From Brevibacterium yomogidense (GTDB taxonomy: Bacteria; Actinomycetota; Actinomycetes; Actinomycetales; Brevibacteriaceae): a stretch of 64,000 nucleotides of DNA. The stretch is from NCBI RefSeq assembly GCF_016107685.1, contig NZ_JABASY010000001.1, forward strand, positions 958,187 to 1,022,186. The letters run 5' to 3'. This document shows positions 1 to 8,554 of this stretch, in pieces. The translations under genes and the position numbers were made by a program. The notes below the pieces were generated by a model. It was not told where the DNA came from and made no database searches. It saw nothing but the letters and a program-made list of their open reading frames with translations. How positions within the stretch are numbered: position 1 is the stretch's first letter; each line of letters begins with the position of its first letter.

Positions 1-26
1 GTGGTGCCCGTCACACGGTTGAATGG

Positions 27-60
27 TTGCACAATACGCGTTCGTTGCGTACTGCGCAAC
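27..60 (+). promoter_or_regulatory. putative promoter/operator of the dimethylglycine oxidase gene
   Basis: The inverted repeat GTTGCG-N5-CGCAAC lies at 44-60. It overlaps the weak -10 candidate TACTGC (50-55), which sits 17 bases after the -35-like TTGCAC (27-32). A repressor site over the -10 would suit a substrate-inducible catabolic gene. The repeat is seen directly. Its role as operator and the promoter assignment are inferences. Confidence 0.3.
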
Positions 61-122
61 AGCGGTCGGGTCGACGAGGTCCCGGCGGCTGCGCACACCC
101 CACACCGTTCCAAGGAGGCGCC

Positions 123-3100
123 ATGACCGGCTCCGCTTCCACCGCAGCTCCGACGACAGCCACTCCCGCAGCCTCCGACACGGGCGCCCCAGACACCCCT
201 CACCCGACGGTTCCTGACACGGCGGCCCCCCGCACGGCGACTCCCCGCACAACGGCCCCCAGCGGGCCGATCACACTGACCGACCGGGTCTCCGCCCGTA
301 GACCGGGCCCCGTCGACCGCGACGCCCGTATCGTCGTGATCGGCGCAGGTGTCGTCGGCGCGGCGCTTGCCGACGAACTCGTGCAGCGCGGATGCACGGA
401 CGTCACCGTCATCGACCAGGGCCCGCTGCCCGTCCCCGGCGGGTCGTCCTCGCACGCTCCCGGGTTCGTCTTCCAGATCAACGGCTCCCGCATCATGTGC
501 CAGTTGGCACAGCGGACACTCGACAAGCTCGAGGGCCTGGAGGTCGACGGCCGCAGGATCCTCGACCGCGTGGGCGGGCTCGAGCTCGCGACGACGGAAG
601 GTCAGCTGGCGGAGCTGCGTCGCCGCTACGGCTACGCCCGCGCCTGGGGCGTCCCCGCGGAGCTCATCGAGCCCAGCCGGGTCGCGGAGATGTGGCCGGG
701 GATCGACACCTCGGAGATCATCGGCGCGCTGCACACCCCCACCGACGGCATCGTCTTCTCGAAGCGCGCGGTCGAGTACCAGCTCGCCCGTGCGGAGGAG
801 GGCGGTGCGAAGGCACTCGGCCTCACCCGGGTCGTCGACGTGGTCTCCGAGAACGGCCGCGTCACCGGCGTCGTCGTCGGGGATGCGGCAGGCGGTGCCG
901 GTGGCGCGACAGGCGGTGACGGGGGTGCGGCAGGCGGTGCCGGTGGCGCGGCAGGGCAGGGCACCTCGGCGGTGGCAGCCGCTGACGGACACGGCACCTC
1001 GGCGGCGGAGCAGACTGTGGGCGGTGACTCCGACGACTCGTCGCGCCGCACGCTCCCCGCGGACGTCGTCATCGCGACCGGTGGGATCTGGGGGCACCTG
1101 CTCGGCAGACTGGGTGGGCTGCGCCTGCCCATGCACCCGATGGAGCACGGATACGCGTGGACCGCGCCCGTGCCGGACCTGCCCGGAACAGCCCCCGACG
1201 GCACGCCGCTGGGAGACGACCAGGCCGGCAGACCCATGCTCCGCCACCAGGGGTCCGGCATGTACATCCGGGAGTTCGGCAACCGGATCGGGATCGGCGC
1301 GTACGAGCACCGCCCCCTGCCCCTGGCACCCGAGGACCTCACCGACACCGCGCACATGCTGTCGACCGGGCAGGAACCCGCGAAGCGCGGCTTCACCCAC
1401 GAGGACTTCGAATTCTGCCGCTCGGAGGCGGCCCGCCTGCTGCCCGCGATCGCGGACCTGCCGCTGGAGGACGAGTTCAACGGCGTCTTCTCCTTCACCC
1501 CCGACGGCGGGCCGATGCTGGGCCCCTCACCCCAGCTCGACGGGTTCTGGGCGGCGCAGGCCATCTGGGTGACGGCCTCGGCGGGATGTGCCCAGGTGCT
1601 CGCCGACTGGATGATGACCGGCGACCCCGGTGTGGCCACACAGGAACTCGACTTCGCCCGCTTCGACCCGGTCCTGCTGAGCGGCCGGTGGATCCGCGAA
1701 CGAGCGGCGGAAGCCTACGACGAGGTCTACGACGTGAGCTTCCCCCACCAGGGCACCGTCGTGACCCGCGGGCTCAAGACCAGCCCCTTCCACACCCGGA
1801 TCCAGGACGCGGGCGGATACTTCGACGAGGCGAACGGCTGGGAGCGGGCGCTGTGGCACGCGCAGAACGCCAAGCTATTCAACGACCCGGAGTTCCGCTC
1901 ACGTCCCGTCAAAGCATTCGGTGCGGCCGCGACCGCAGCCACGGCACTGCCGGACCCCGCGATCGACGGGTCGGTGGCGGCTGGTGCGGGAACGGAGGCG
2001 GGGGCGGGTGCTGAGTCGGGCTCTGCCGGCGACGCGGCTGGTGCTGCGGGCACGACGGCCGGTGCGGCTGGTGCGGGCGAGGGCGCTGCCGGGGGCACGG
2101 ACGCCTCGGTGCCGGTGGCCGTCCCCCGGAGGGACGCGTGGGACCAGGTGAACTGGTCGCCGATCGCGGCGGCGGAGGCGTGGGCGACCCGCAACCGCGT
2201 CGCCGCCTACGACATGACGTCACTGACCCGTTACCGGGTGCGCGGGGCGGGGGCGACCGCATGGCTGGAGCGGCTCAACTCGAACAAGGTGGGCAAGCTG
2301 CCCGGAGCCGTCACGTACTCTCTCATGCTCGACGAGACGGGCGGGATCCTCTCCGACATCACGGTGACCAGTCTGGGCGGCGAGGAGTACATGATCGGTG
2401 CGAACGGGCCGCTCGACCTCGACCGCCTCACACGGCTCCTGCCGGAATCCGGCACGGTGGTGCTCGACGACATCACGACGTCGACGTGCTGCGTCGGGCT
2501 GTGGGGGCCTCGGGCGCGGGATGTGCTGGCCCCGATCACCGAAGGAGACATCAGCCACGAGGGCCTGCGCTACTTCCGCGCCGCCCGCATCCGCGTGGCG
2601 GGCGTCCCGGTGCTCGCACTGCGGGTCAGCTACGTGGGTGAGCTGGGCTGGGAGCTCTACACGGAGGCCGCCCACGGCCTGCACCTGTGGGACTCCATCA
2701 TGGAGGCCGGCGCGCCGTACGGGATCGTCCCGGGTGGTCGCGCCGCGTTCTCGAGCCTGCGGCTGGAGAAGGGCTACCGCGCGTGGGGTTCCGACGTCAC
2801 CCGCGAGGACACACCGGAGGACGCGGGGCTCGGGTTCGCCGTGCGCATGCAGAAGGACGGCGGGTTCGTAGGTCGCGAGGCGCTCGAACGGGAACCGTCG
2901 CGGGGCCGGCGTCTGGTCGCGTTCGGTATGCGGATGGATTCCGGCCGCCCCGAGGCGGGCTCTCCCGTGTTCGCCGGAGGCGGCGCGGGCGCAGGTGGAG
3001 GGGGCAGCGCGTTCGTCTCGACGGAGGCCTCGGCTGCGGAGTCGTCGACGGGTCGCGCCACGGACGCCGAGGCGGTGGGCTGGGTGACCAGCGCCGACTT

Positions 3101-3260
3101 CGGCTACGTCACCGGCCAGGTGATCGGACTCGCGTGGGTCACCGCTGAGCACGCGGAGCCGGGAACCCACCTGGGCATCATGCGCTTCGGCCGTGTCCTC
3201 GACGCCGAGGTGCTCGCAGAACCCGTCTATGACCCCGGGATGACCCGCATCCGGCGGTGA
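123..3260 (+). CDS. dmgO: dimethylglycine oxidase-type FAD/GcvT fusion protein
   Basis: This is probably an oxidative demethylase of dimethylglycine (or a related N-methyl amino acid) that passes the methyl carbon to tetrahydrofolate. The N-terminal half is a DAO-type flavoprotein with the Rossmann motif VIGAGVVGAAL near residues 73-83. His111 in SSSHAPGFVF matches the covalent-FAD histidine of Arthrobacter DMGO. A GcvT/aminomethyltransferase half follows from about residue 670. The start at 123 has AAGGAGG just upstream, and an earlier in-frame ATG at 27 lacks one. At 1045 residues it is about 200 longer than usual. The excess is three Gly/Ala/Ser-rich inserts near residues 255-305, 617-665 and 945-980. 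Neighbouring betaine and sarcosine genes support the role. The exact substrate is inferred. Confidence 0.85.
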   Translation: MTGSASTAAPTTATPAASDTGAPDTPHPTVPDTAAPRTATPRTTAPSGPITLTDRVSARRPGPVDRDARIVVIGAGVVGAALADELVQRGCTDVTVIDQGPLPVPGGSSSHAPGFVFQINGSRIMCQLAQRTLDKLEGLEVDGRRILDRVGGLELATTEGQLAELRRRYGYARAWGVPAELIEPSRVAEMWPGIDTSEIIGALHTPTDGIVFSKRAVEYQLARAEEGGAKALGLTRVVDVVSENGRVTGVVVGDAAGGAGGATGGDGGAAGGAGGAAGQGTSAVAAADGHGTSAAEQTVGGDSDDSSRRTLPADVVIATGGIWGHLLGRLGGLRLPMHPMEHGYAWTAPVPDLPGTAPDGTPLGDDQAGRPMLRHQGSGMYIREFGNRIGIGAYEHRPLPLAPEDLTDTAHMLSTGQEPAKRGFTHEDFEFCRSEAARLLPAIADLPLEDEFNGVFSFTPDGGPMLGPSPQLDGFWAAQAIWVTASAGCAQVLADWMMTGDPGVATQELDFARFDPVLLSGRWIRERAAEAYDEVYDVSFPHQGTVVTRGLKTSPFHTRIQDAGGYFDEANGWERALWHAQNAKLFNDPEFRSRPVKAFGAAATAATALPDPAIDGSVAAGAGTEAGAGAESGSAGDAAGAAGTTAGAAGAGEGAAGGTDASVPVAVPRRDAWDQVNWSPIAAAEAWATRNRVAAYDMTSLTRYRVRGAGATAWLERLNSNKVGKLPGAVTYSLMLDETGGILSDITVTSLGGEEYMIGANGPLDLDRLTRLLPESGTVVLDDITTSTCCVGLWGPRARDVLAPITEGDISHEGLRYFRAARIRVAGVPVLALRVSYVGELGWELYTEAAHGLHLWDSIMEAGAPYGIVPGGRAAFSSLRLEKGYRAWGSDVTREDTPEDAGLGFAVRMQKDGGFVGREALEREPSRGRRLVAFGMRMDSGRPEAGSPVFAGGGAGAGGGGSAFVSTEASAAESSTGRATDAEAVGWVTSADFGYVTGQVIGLAWVTAEHAEPGTHLGIMRFGRVLDAEVLAEPVYDPGMTRIRR

Positions 3261-3299
3261 GCGGATGGTGAGCCGGTGGGCGGGCGGTGGCCCGGCGGC

Positions 3300-3367
3300 G
3301 AAGCGCCGTCGACTGGTTCGAGACACCGCGCCAGAGTGCGGTGTCTCGAACCAGTGAACGGTGCTTC
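3300..3367. terminator. long hairpin between convergent genes
   Basis: A perfect 18-base inverted repeat, ACTGGTTCGAGACACCGC at 3312-3329 and its complement at 3338-3355, encloses an 8-base loop. Pairing continues imperfectly outward to about 3300 and 3367. It lies between the convergent dmgO and gbcB ends, so it probably serves as a bidirectional terminator. There is no clear U-run, and it could instead be a dispersed intergenic repeat. The rest of 3368-3567 has GC-rich patches with repeated GGCGGACCG words and no convincing gene. Confidence 0.55.
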
Positions 3368-3567
3368 GTCTTTCGAGGGGTGCAGAGCGCTGCATTGTGG
3401 AGCGGCGGACCGGCAGTTCGACGGTCCGTTTGCTGAGCGCCTGCCCGCCGATCTGCACACTCGGCGGACCGCCGGTTCATCTGTCCGTCTTCGGAGCGGT
3501 CTGTCCACTATCCCGCCCGACCGCCGATCTGACGGTCAGCGACCGCTGAGTGGCCCCACGGCCGGGG

Positions 3568-5211
3568 CTACGCGTCGATGACGAGGTCCGTCGTCGCGGT
3601 CGAGCAGCAGGGCAGGAACTTGCCGGCGTCGATCTCCCGCTGCCTGATGCCGCCCTGGTGGTTCATGTCGACCTCGCCGGACAGCTTCACGGACTTGCAG
3701 GAGCCGCACATGCCCTCCTGGCAGTTCGCGCCGATCCGGATCCCGGCCCGATGCGCGACGGTGAGGATCTCCTCGTCGGGGCCGATCCGGACGTTGAGCC
3801 GGCTGCGCACGAACGACATGGTGAGCGGCCCGTCGCCCACGGTGTCGAAATCCGCGGCTGCTCCCGAGGCGTCAGCCGGTTCTCCAGATCCGGCCGCGCC
3901 CGAGGTGGTCACTGCCTTCGAACCGACGATCGCTCCCGAGGTGCCGGCCGCGCCCGAGGTGGCCACCTCACCCGAGGCACCGGCCTCACTCGAGGTGCCG
4001 GCCTCACTCGAGGTGGCCACCGCCTCGGCGGGGGTGTCGTCTTGCTGGTCCGGTTCCGGGGAGGGGGCCTCGGCGCCCACCCCGGTGGTCGCATCGGCGA
4101 GCCCGTCCGGGCCGTCTTCCGCCCCCGCGAGGTCTTCCGGGACCTCACCCGCTTCGGCGGCCGCTTCCGGCGTGGGGACGAACACGTCGAGGGCGGCGGT
4201 CTGGGCCTCGTGGTAGTCCTGAACCGCCTCCGCGTACTCCTCGGCCAGCTCGCCGGCGAGTGCGACCTCCTCCTTGTACTCGAGCCGCACCTGGCGGTCG
4301 CCGGAGAAGTACTCCACGTGGATCGCCGTGTCGTCGACGCCCACTTCGCCCAGGAGGGCGGTGGCGACGTCCAGGTAGCCCTCGGGCCCGCAGGCGTACA
4401 CGTGGCGACCGTTCGCGTCCGGGGCCACGTCTTCGATCATCGACGCGGTGAGCCGGCCCACCATGCCTTCCCAGGTGCCCACGACGCTGCGGTCGCCCAG
4501 CGAGTAGTAGACGGCGATCCGCGAATCGATCGATGCCAGGTACTCGAGTTCGCGGGAGAAGGCGAACGTGCCCGGCCTGGCACCGTGGTACAGCATGACG
4601 ATGTCCGCGTACCCCGGCAGCGAATGGATGGTCCGGATCATCGACATGAGCGGCGTGATCCCGGAACCGGCCGCAAGGAGGAGGTAGCGGGGTCTGCGCT
4701 CCGCGTCGGGCAGGTGGAACGCGCCCACCGGTCCCAGCATCTCCAGCACGGTTCCCGGGCGCACGCTGTCGTGCACCCACCCGGACACCCGTCCGCCCTC
4801 CTCCCGTTTCACCGTGATGTCGAACGTCCACGGCTGCGTGGGCGCCGACGAGATCGAATAGCTGCGGTCGACAGGGTCCGCGTCCGGGCCGTCGACCGGG
4901 AATGCGATGTTGAGGTACTGGCCCGGACGGAACGCCAGGGGTGCACCGTCGACCCGGCGGAACACGAACGTCTGCATCCCGCCAGATTCCGGTACCGTCC
5001 CCACACACTCCGCGAGGAACTCCTGAGGGTGCCACGGGTTGAGGGCGCGGGCGGCGCCGGCGGGCTCCGCGGTCGCCTGGAGGAAGCGGTTCCACGGCAT
5101 CCGGAGGTCCCGGATGCGCTGGGTGACGGCCTCCTTGAGCGGGACCTCGCCAGCGGTGGTGGCGGTGGTCGTGGTGGTGGCGGTGGTGGCCTCGTCGGTC
5201 GGGGCTGTCAT
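3568..5211 (-). CDS. gbcB: glycine betaine monooxygenase reductase subunit (GbcB-like)
   Basis: This is the electron-transfer partner of the Rieske oxygenase encoded just upstream, moving electrons from NAD(P)H through FAD to a 2Fe-2S centre. Residues about 45-320 form a ferredoxin-NADP reductase fold, with FAD-binding DRSYSISSAP and NAD-binding LLLAAGSGITPLMSMI. A plant-type ferredoxin domain ends the protein, with cluster cysteines 497, 502, 505 and 535. Between them, about residues 350-460 are an Ala/Ser/Gly/Thr/Glu-rich stretch with repeats such as SSEAGTSSEAGASGE. GbcB proteins usually run about 370 residues and this has 547. Its ATG overlaps the gbcA stop by four bases, which indicates translational coupling. 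Confidence 0.87.
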   Translation of the reverse strand: MTAPTDEATTATTTTTATTAGEVPLKEAVTQRIRDLRMPWNRFLQATAEPAGAARALNPWHPQEFLAECVGTVPESGGMQTFVFRRVDGAPLAFRPGQYLNIAFPVDGPDADPVDRSYSISSAPTQPWTFDITVKREEGGRVSGWVHDSVRPGTVLEMLGPVGAFHLPDAERRPRYLLLAAGSGITPLMSMIRTIHSLPGYADIVMLYHGARPGTFAFSRELEYLASIDSRIAVYYSLGDRSVVGTWEGMVGRLTASMIEDVAPDANGRHVYACGPEGYLDVATALLGEVGVDDTAIHVEYFSGDRQVRLEYKEEVALAGELAEEYAEAVQDYHEAQTAALDVFVPTPEAAAEAGEVPEDLAGAEDGPDGLADATTGVGAEAPSPEPDQQDDTPAEAVATSSEAGTSSEAGASGEVATSGAAGTSGAIVGSKAVTTSGAAGSGEPADASGAAADFDTVGDGPLTMSFVRSRLNVRIGPDEEILTVAHRAGIRIGANCQEGMCGSCKSVKLSGEVDMNHQGGIRQREIDAGKFLPCCSTATTDLVIDA

Positions 5212-6512
5212 GCGTAGTGCTCCTGCATCCGCTGCACGTACCAGTTGATGAAGGCCTCGACCTGGTACTCGCTCTTCATGTAGGGGCCCGGTTCATAGGC
5301 GGGGCTGGACGTCCCGCGCTGACACAGCTCGACGAAGTTCTTGTCCTGCAGGTTCGTCTGCTTCCACGTGTGGGTGAGGGTGTCGAGGTCGTAGTCGACT
5401 CCTTCGACCGCGTCGTCCGCAACGAGCCACGTCGTCCTCACCACGGTGCGGTCCGCGGAGATCGGGAAGGCGGAGAACGTGATGACGTGGTCCGACAGGA
5501 AGTGGAACCAGGAGTTGGGCTGCAGGTGCATCGAGCAGCGTCCCAGCCGGAAGTCCGGAAGGTCGCCCAGGAGCTTCTTCGACAGTCGGCGGCCGGATTC
5601 GGAGAAGGACTCCCCGTCGCCGTCCAGTGGTTCGCGGGAGATGCGGATGCCGGCGATGCGGGTGTCGAGCTCCTCGACGACCTCGTACGGGATGCCGTAG
5701 CGCTCGCACCGCTGCTGGAGGTTGAGCTCCGCGGACAGGTTGCGCTGCCACACGTCCTCGAGGTGCGCAGGGATGATCCCCTCCGTCAGCCCCCACGTGG
5801 GGAACAGCGAGCACGCGAGTTCGGGGTGACCGTCGCAGTGGTAGCACTCGCGGTTGTTCTCCATGACGAGCTTCCAATTGGCCTCCTCGACGAGCTCCTG
5901 CTGGAACGCCACCTTCGTGCGGCCGAGGTCGTGGGGCGCGAGGTACGGCTCGAAGATCGCGGACACGTCGTCGAAATCCTCGGGCGGATCGTCGGCGAGG
6001 CACACGAAGATGAGTCCGGCGACCTCCCGGGAGTGTGCGCGCTTGAGGTTGTAGCAGCCCTTCGCGAACTCGGTCTCTCCGGGAGCGGAGGCGTGGATCA
6101 ACTCACCGTCGGGGGCGTACGTCCACGAGTGGTACTGGCAGACGAGGTTGCCGGTGGTGCCCGATGCCTCGACGAGCACGCGCGCGCCGCGGTGACGGCA
6201 GACGTTGTGGAGCACGTTGATCCCTCCGTCGTCGTTCCGCAGCACGATGAGGGAGTAGGGGCCGTAGTCGACGGTGATGTAGTCGCCGGGCTCCTTCACC
6301 TCGGCGACACTCGCGGCGAAGACCCAGTGGCGGCCGAACACCCCTTCCATGTCCGCGGTGAAGATCGCGGGGTCGTTGTAGAAGGGGGTGGCCAGTGACA
6401 TGCCGACGGGACGCTCCGCGAGGAGCCTCCGGTGTTCGTCGACCCGGTCCTGAGGGAGCGAATCGGTGAGACGGCGAACGGAACGAGGACTGAGATTGAC
6501 TGCAGGTGCCAC
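5208..6512 (-). CDS. gbcA: glycine betaine monooxygenase Rieske oxygenase subunit (GbcA-like)
   Basis: This is the ring-hydroxylase-type alpha subunit that demethylates glycine betaine to dimethylglycine and formaldehyde. The Rieske ligands are Cys105-x-His107 and Cys125-x2-His128. The mononuclear iron region ENNRECYHCDGH follows. The GTG start at 6512 is chosen because GGAG lies 7 bases upstream and the resulting 434 residues fit the family. The frame stays open to 6800, but that extension would translate a 27-base tandem repeat into a His/Pro-rich leader. The gene is coupled to gbcB. Related Rieske demethylases (stachydrine, carnitine) are alternatives, but the surrounding dmgO, sox and fdhA genes favour betaine. 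Confidence 0.86.
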   Translation of the reverse strand: MAPAVNLSPRSVRRLTDSLPQDRVDEHRRLLAERPVGMSLATPFYNDPAIFTADMEGVFGRHWVFAASVAEVKEPGDYITVDYGPYSLIVLRNDDGGINVLHNVCRHRGARVLVEASGTTGNLVCQYHSWTYAPDGELIHASAPGETEFAKGCYNLKRAHSREVAGLIFVCLADDPPEDFDDVSAIFEPYLAPHDLGRTKVAFQQELVEEANWKLVMENNRECYHCDGHPELACSLFPTWGLTEGIIPAHLEDVWQRNLSAELNLQQRCERYGIPYEVVEELDTRIAGIRISREPLDGDGESFSESGRRLSKKLLGDLPDFRLGRCSMHLQPNSWFHFLSDHVITFSAFPISADRTVVRTTWLVADDAVEGVDYDLDTLTHTWKQTNLQDKNFVELCQRGTSSPAYEPGPYMKSEYQVEAFINWYVQRMQEHYA

Positions 6513-6529
6513 GTGTCTGCTCCAACGGT

Positions 6530-6600
6530 GGGACTGGCGGGGAGGGTGGAACGAGTGGGACTGGCGGGGAGGGTGGAACGAGTGGGACTGGCGGAACTGG
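6530..6600. repeat. 27-base tandem repeat in the gbcA leader
   Basis: Two identical 27-base units (6530-6556 and 6557-6583, each beginning GGGACTGGCGGGGAGGG) are followed by a diverged third copy. The unit length is a multiple of three, so the gbcA frame stays open through it. It probably lies in the 5' leader of gbcA. Confidence 0.75.
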
Positions 6601-6946
6601 TGAGTGGGGTGGAACTGATGGGGAGGGTGGGGTTCTCCGGCTGGGACTGGAGGGGCTCTCCGGCGCACACCGATGTGCGCTGCGTCACCGGCAACCCTAT
6701 GAACGCGGCGGACGCAGGAAAAGCGCAAGTATTCGCGGATGAACGTGCGGGTAAGGTGCACGGTCGCCGTCGTCTCCCGCGGGAACGCGAGGAAGGGCAT
6801 CCGGGTGGTGTCCTACGGATGCTCGGCAGCCGTGGGTGCGGCGCTGAAGTGCGCTCACCGAACTCTTGACGGCCGTGAGCGGGGACCGCAGACTGCTGGG
6901 GCACATGGATATCCGACAGATATATCAACGGATCGGGGACTCAACG
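6601..6946. promoter_or_regulatory. divergent gbcA/fdhA intergenic region with GATATATC site
   Basis: This gap between divergent gbcA and fdhA holds no convincing gene. At 6919-6926, 20 bases before the fdhA ATG, is GATATATC. The same 8-base core sits inside the 18-base palindrome between soxB and its GntR regulator (17625-17642). An AT-only core is rare here outside promoters, so a common regulator is plausible but unproven. Confidence 0.45.
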
Positions 6947-8161
6947 ATGAGTAACAGGGCAGTGAGCTATGCGGGGCCCGGGAGCGTCGAGGTGGTCGAC
7001 ACCCCGTACCCGGAGTTCGAACTCAAGGACGGGCCGGGGGTCAACCCCGCGAACGTGGGTCGACAGGTGCACCACGGCGTCATCCTCAAGACGATCGCCA
7101 CCAACATCTGCGGGTCGGACCAGCACATGGTGCGCGGTCGGACGACGGCGCCGGTGGGGCTGGTGCTGGGGCACGAGATCACCGGTGAGGTCGTCGAGGT
7201 CGGTCGCGACGTCGAATTCGTGAAGGTGGGGGATGTCGTCTCCGTCCCCTTCAACATCGCGTGCGGCCGCTGCCGCAACTGCAAGGAGGGGCAGACCGGC
7301 ATCTGCCTCAACGTGAATCCCGACCGGCCCGGGTCCGCGTACGGCTATGTCGACATGGGCGGCTGGGTGGGCGGCCAGGCCGAATACGTGCTGGTCCCGT
7401 ACGCCGACTGGAACGTCCTGAAGTTCCCCGACCGCGACCAGGCGATGGAGAAGATCCTGGACCTCACGATGCTGTCGGACATCTTCCCGACCGGTTTCCA
7501 CGGTGCGGTGGGCGCGGGGGTGACCGTCGGGTCGACCGTGTACGTCGCGGGAGCCGGCCCGGTCGGGCTGGCGGCTGCGACCTCGGCGCATCTGCTGGGT
7601 GCGGCCGTTGTCATCGTCGGTGACCTCAACGAGGACCGGTTGGCGCAGGCGCGCAGCTTCGGCTGCGAGACCGTCGACGTGTCGAAGGGGGATCCGGCCG
7701 ACCAGATCGAGCAGATCCTGGGCGTGCCGGAGGTGGACTGTGGCATCGACGCCGTCGGCTTCGAGGCGCGCGGGCACGGGAAGGACGCCGCGACCGAGGC
7801 CCCGGCCACCGTCCTGAATTCCCTCATGGAGATCACCCGGGCCGGAGGAAGCCTGGGGATCCCCGGCCTGTACGTCACCGGTGATCCCGGGGCCGCGGAC
7901 GAGGCGGCGAAGCAGGGATCCCTGTCCATGCGGTTCGGCTTGGGGTTCGCAAAATCGCACACCTTCGTCACAGGGCAGTGCCCTGTCATGAAGTACCACC
8001 GGGGGCTCATGCAGGCGATCCTCGCGGACAAGGTGAGCATCGGGAAGAACGTGAAGGCGACCCCGATCTCGCTGGAGGACGCCCCGCAGGGGTACGCGGC
8101 GTTCGACGAGGGCGCGGCGCAGAAGTTCGTCCTCGACCCGCACGGGGTCATCCCGCGCTGA
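6947..8161 (+). CDS. fdhA: glutathione-independent formaldehyde dehydrogenase (zinc ADH family)
   Basis: This oxidises formaldehyde to formate with NAD, without glutathione, and so removes the formaldehyde released by betaine and sarcosine demethylation. It is a medium-chain zinc dehydrogenase. The catalytic-zinc region has Cys55 (NICGSDQHM), His76 and Glu77 (GHE). Structural-zinc cysteines are 106, 109, 112 and 120. The nucleotide fold is VYVAGAGPVGLAAA. At 404 residues it matches the Pseudomonas FdhA type. The start at 6947 (MSNRAVSYAGPG) is chosen over an in-frame ATG at 6866 because the family begins here. A GATATATC operator candidate lies just upstream and a strong terminator follows. 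Confidence 0.9.
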   Translation: MSNRAVSYAGPGSVEVVDTPYPEFELKDGPGVNPANVGRQVHHGVILKTIATNICGSDQHMVRGRTTAPVGLVLGHEITGEVVEVGRDVEFVKVGDVVSVPFNIACGRCRNCKEGQTGICLNVNPDRPGSAYGYVDMGGWVGGQAEYVLVPYADWNVLKFPDRDQAMEKILDLTMLSDIFPTGFHGAVGAGVTVGSTVYVAGAGPVGLAAATSAHLLGAAVVIVGDLNEDRLAQARSFGCETVDVSKGDPADQIEQILGVPEVDCGIDAVGFEARGHGKDAATEAPATVLNSLMEITRAGGSLGIPGLYVTGDPGAADEAAKQGSLSMRFGLGFAKSHTFVTGQCPVMKYHRGLMQAILADKVSIGKNVKATPISLEDAPQGYAAFDEGAAQKFVLDPHGVIPR

Positions 8162-8237
8162 CACGCCGGGTTGGGTGTGCCGCTTTGGTGCGCGCTGGGG
8201 CGTGCACCGGGTGTCTGCTCGATGCACGATATTGCGG

Positions 8238-8275
8238 CCGAGGTCGGGGCCAGAAGTGGTCCCGACCTCGGCTTT
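8238..8275 (+). terminator. rho-independent terminator of fdhA
   Basis: An 11-base perfect stem, CCGAGGTCGGG (8238-8248) with CCCGACCTCGG (8261-8271), is followed by CTTTTCG. It ends the fdhA transcript. The rest of 8162-8482 shows no gene. Confidence 0.8.
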
Positions 8276-8482
8276 TCGCTGCCGCAAGGTGGCGTCCGCG
8301 TCGCGGTAGCAATCCCGTACACAGGTTACGTACGCACGGCCCGCCAGGGTCTCCGCCTGTGACCTCAAGTGCGAATGGCCTGACCAGGGCATTTGTGATG
8401 CTTGTTCAGTGTCAAGCCTGCATGTGAGGACACCCAGCCGCGAGCATGGAAAGCGAAATAACTCTGGTGCGGAGGCCGCCTA

Positions 8483-8499
8483 TCGAATAAACTGTTCGA
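8483..8499. promoter_or_regulatory. SOS-box-like inverted repeat upstream of the HNH gene
   Basis: TCGAA (8483-8487) and TTCGA (8495-8499) form an inverted repeat with a 7-base spacer. The actinobacterial LexA box TCGAAC-N4-GTTCGA has a 6-base interval between those arms, so this is one base too long. Some mycobacterial 13E12-repeat genes are LexA-regulated, which is why the site is recorded. Function is uncertain. Confidence 0.25.
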
Positions 8500-8554
8500 A
8501 TACAGAATGGATCACGGCGGGGTGGTTCAGAGCAGGAGCAGGGGAGGTGCGGCC

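Noticed and set aside
3550..5217. Plus-strand open frame of 555 codons opposite gbcB
   Set aside because: It is an antisense shadow. The minus strand encodes the reductase with intact flavin and 2Fe-2S motifs.
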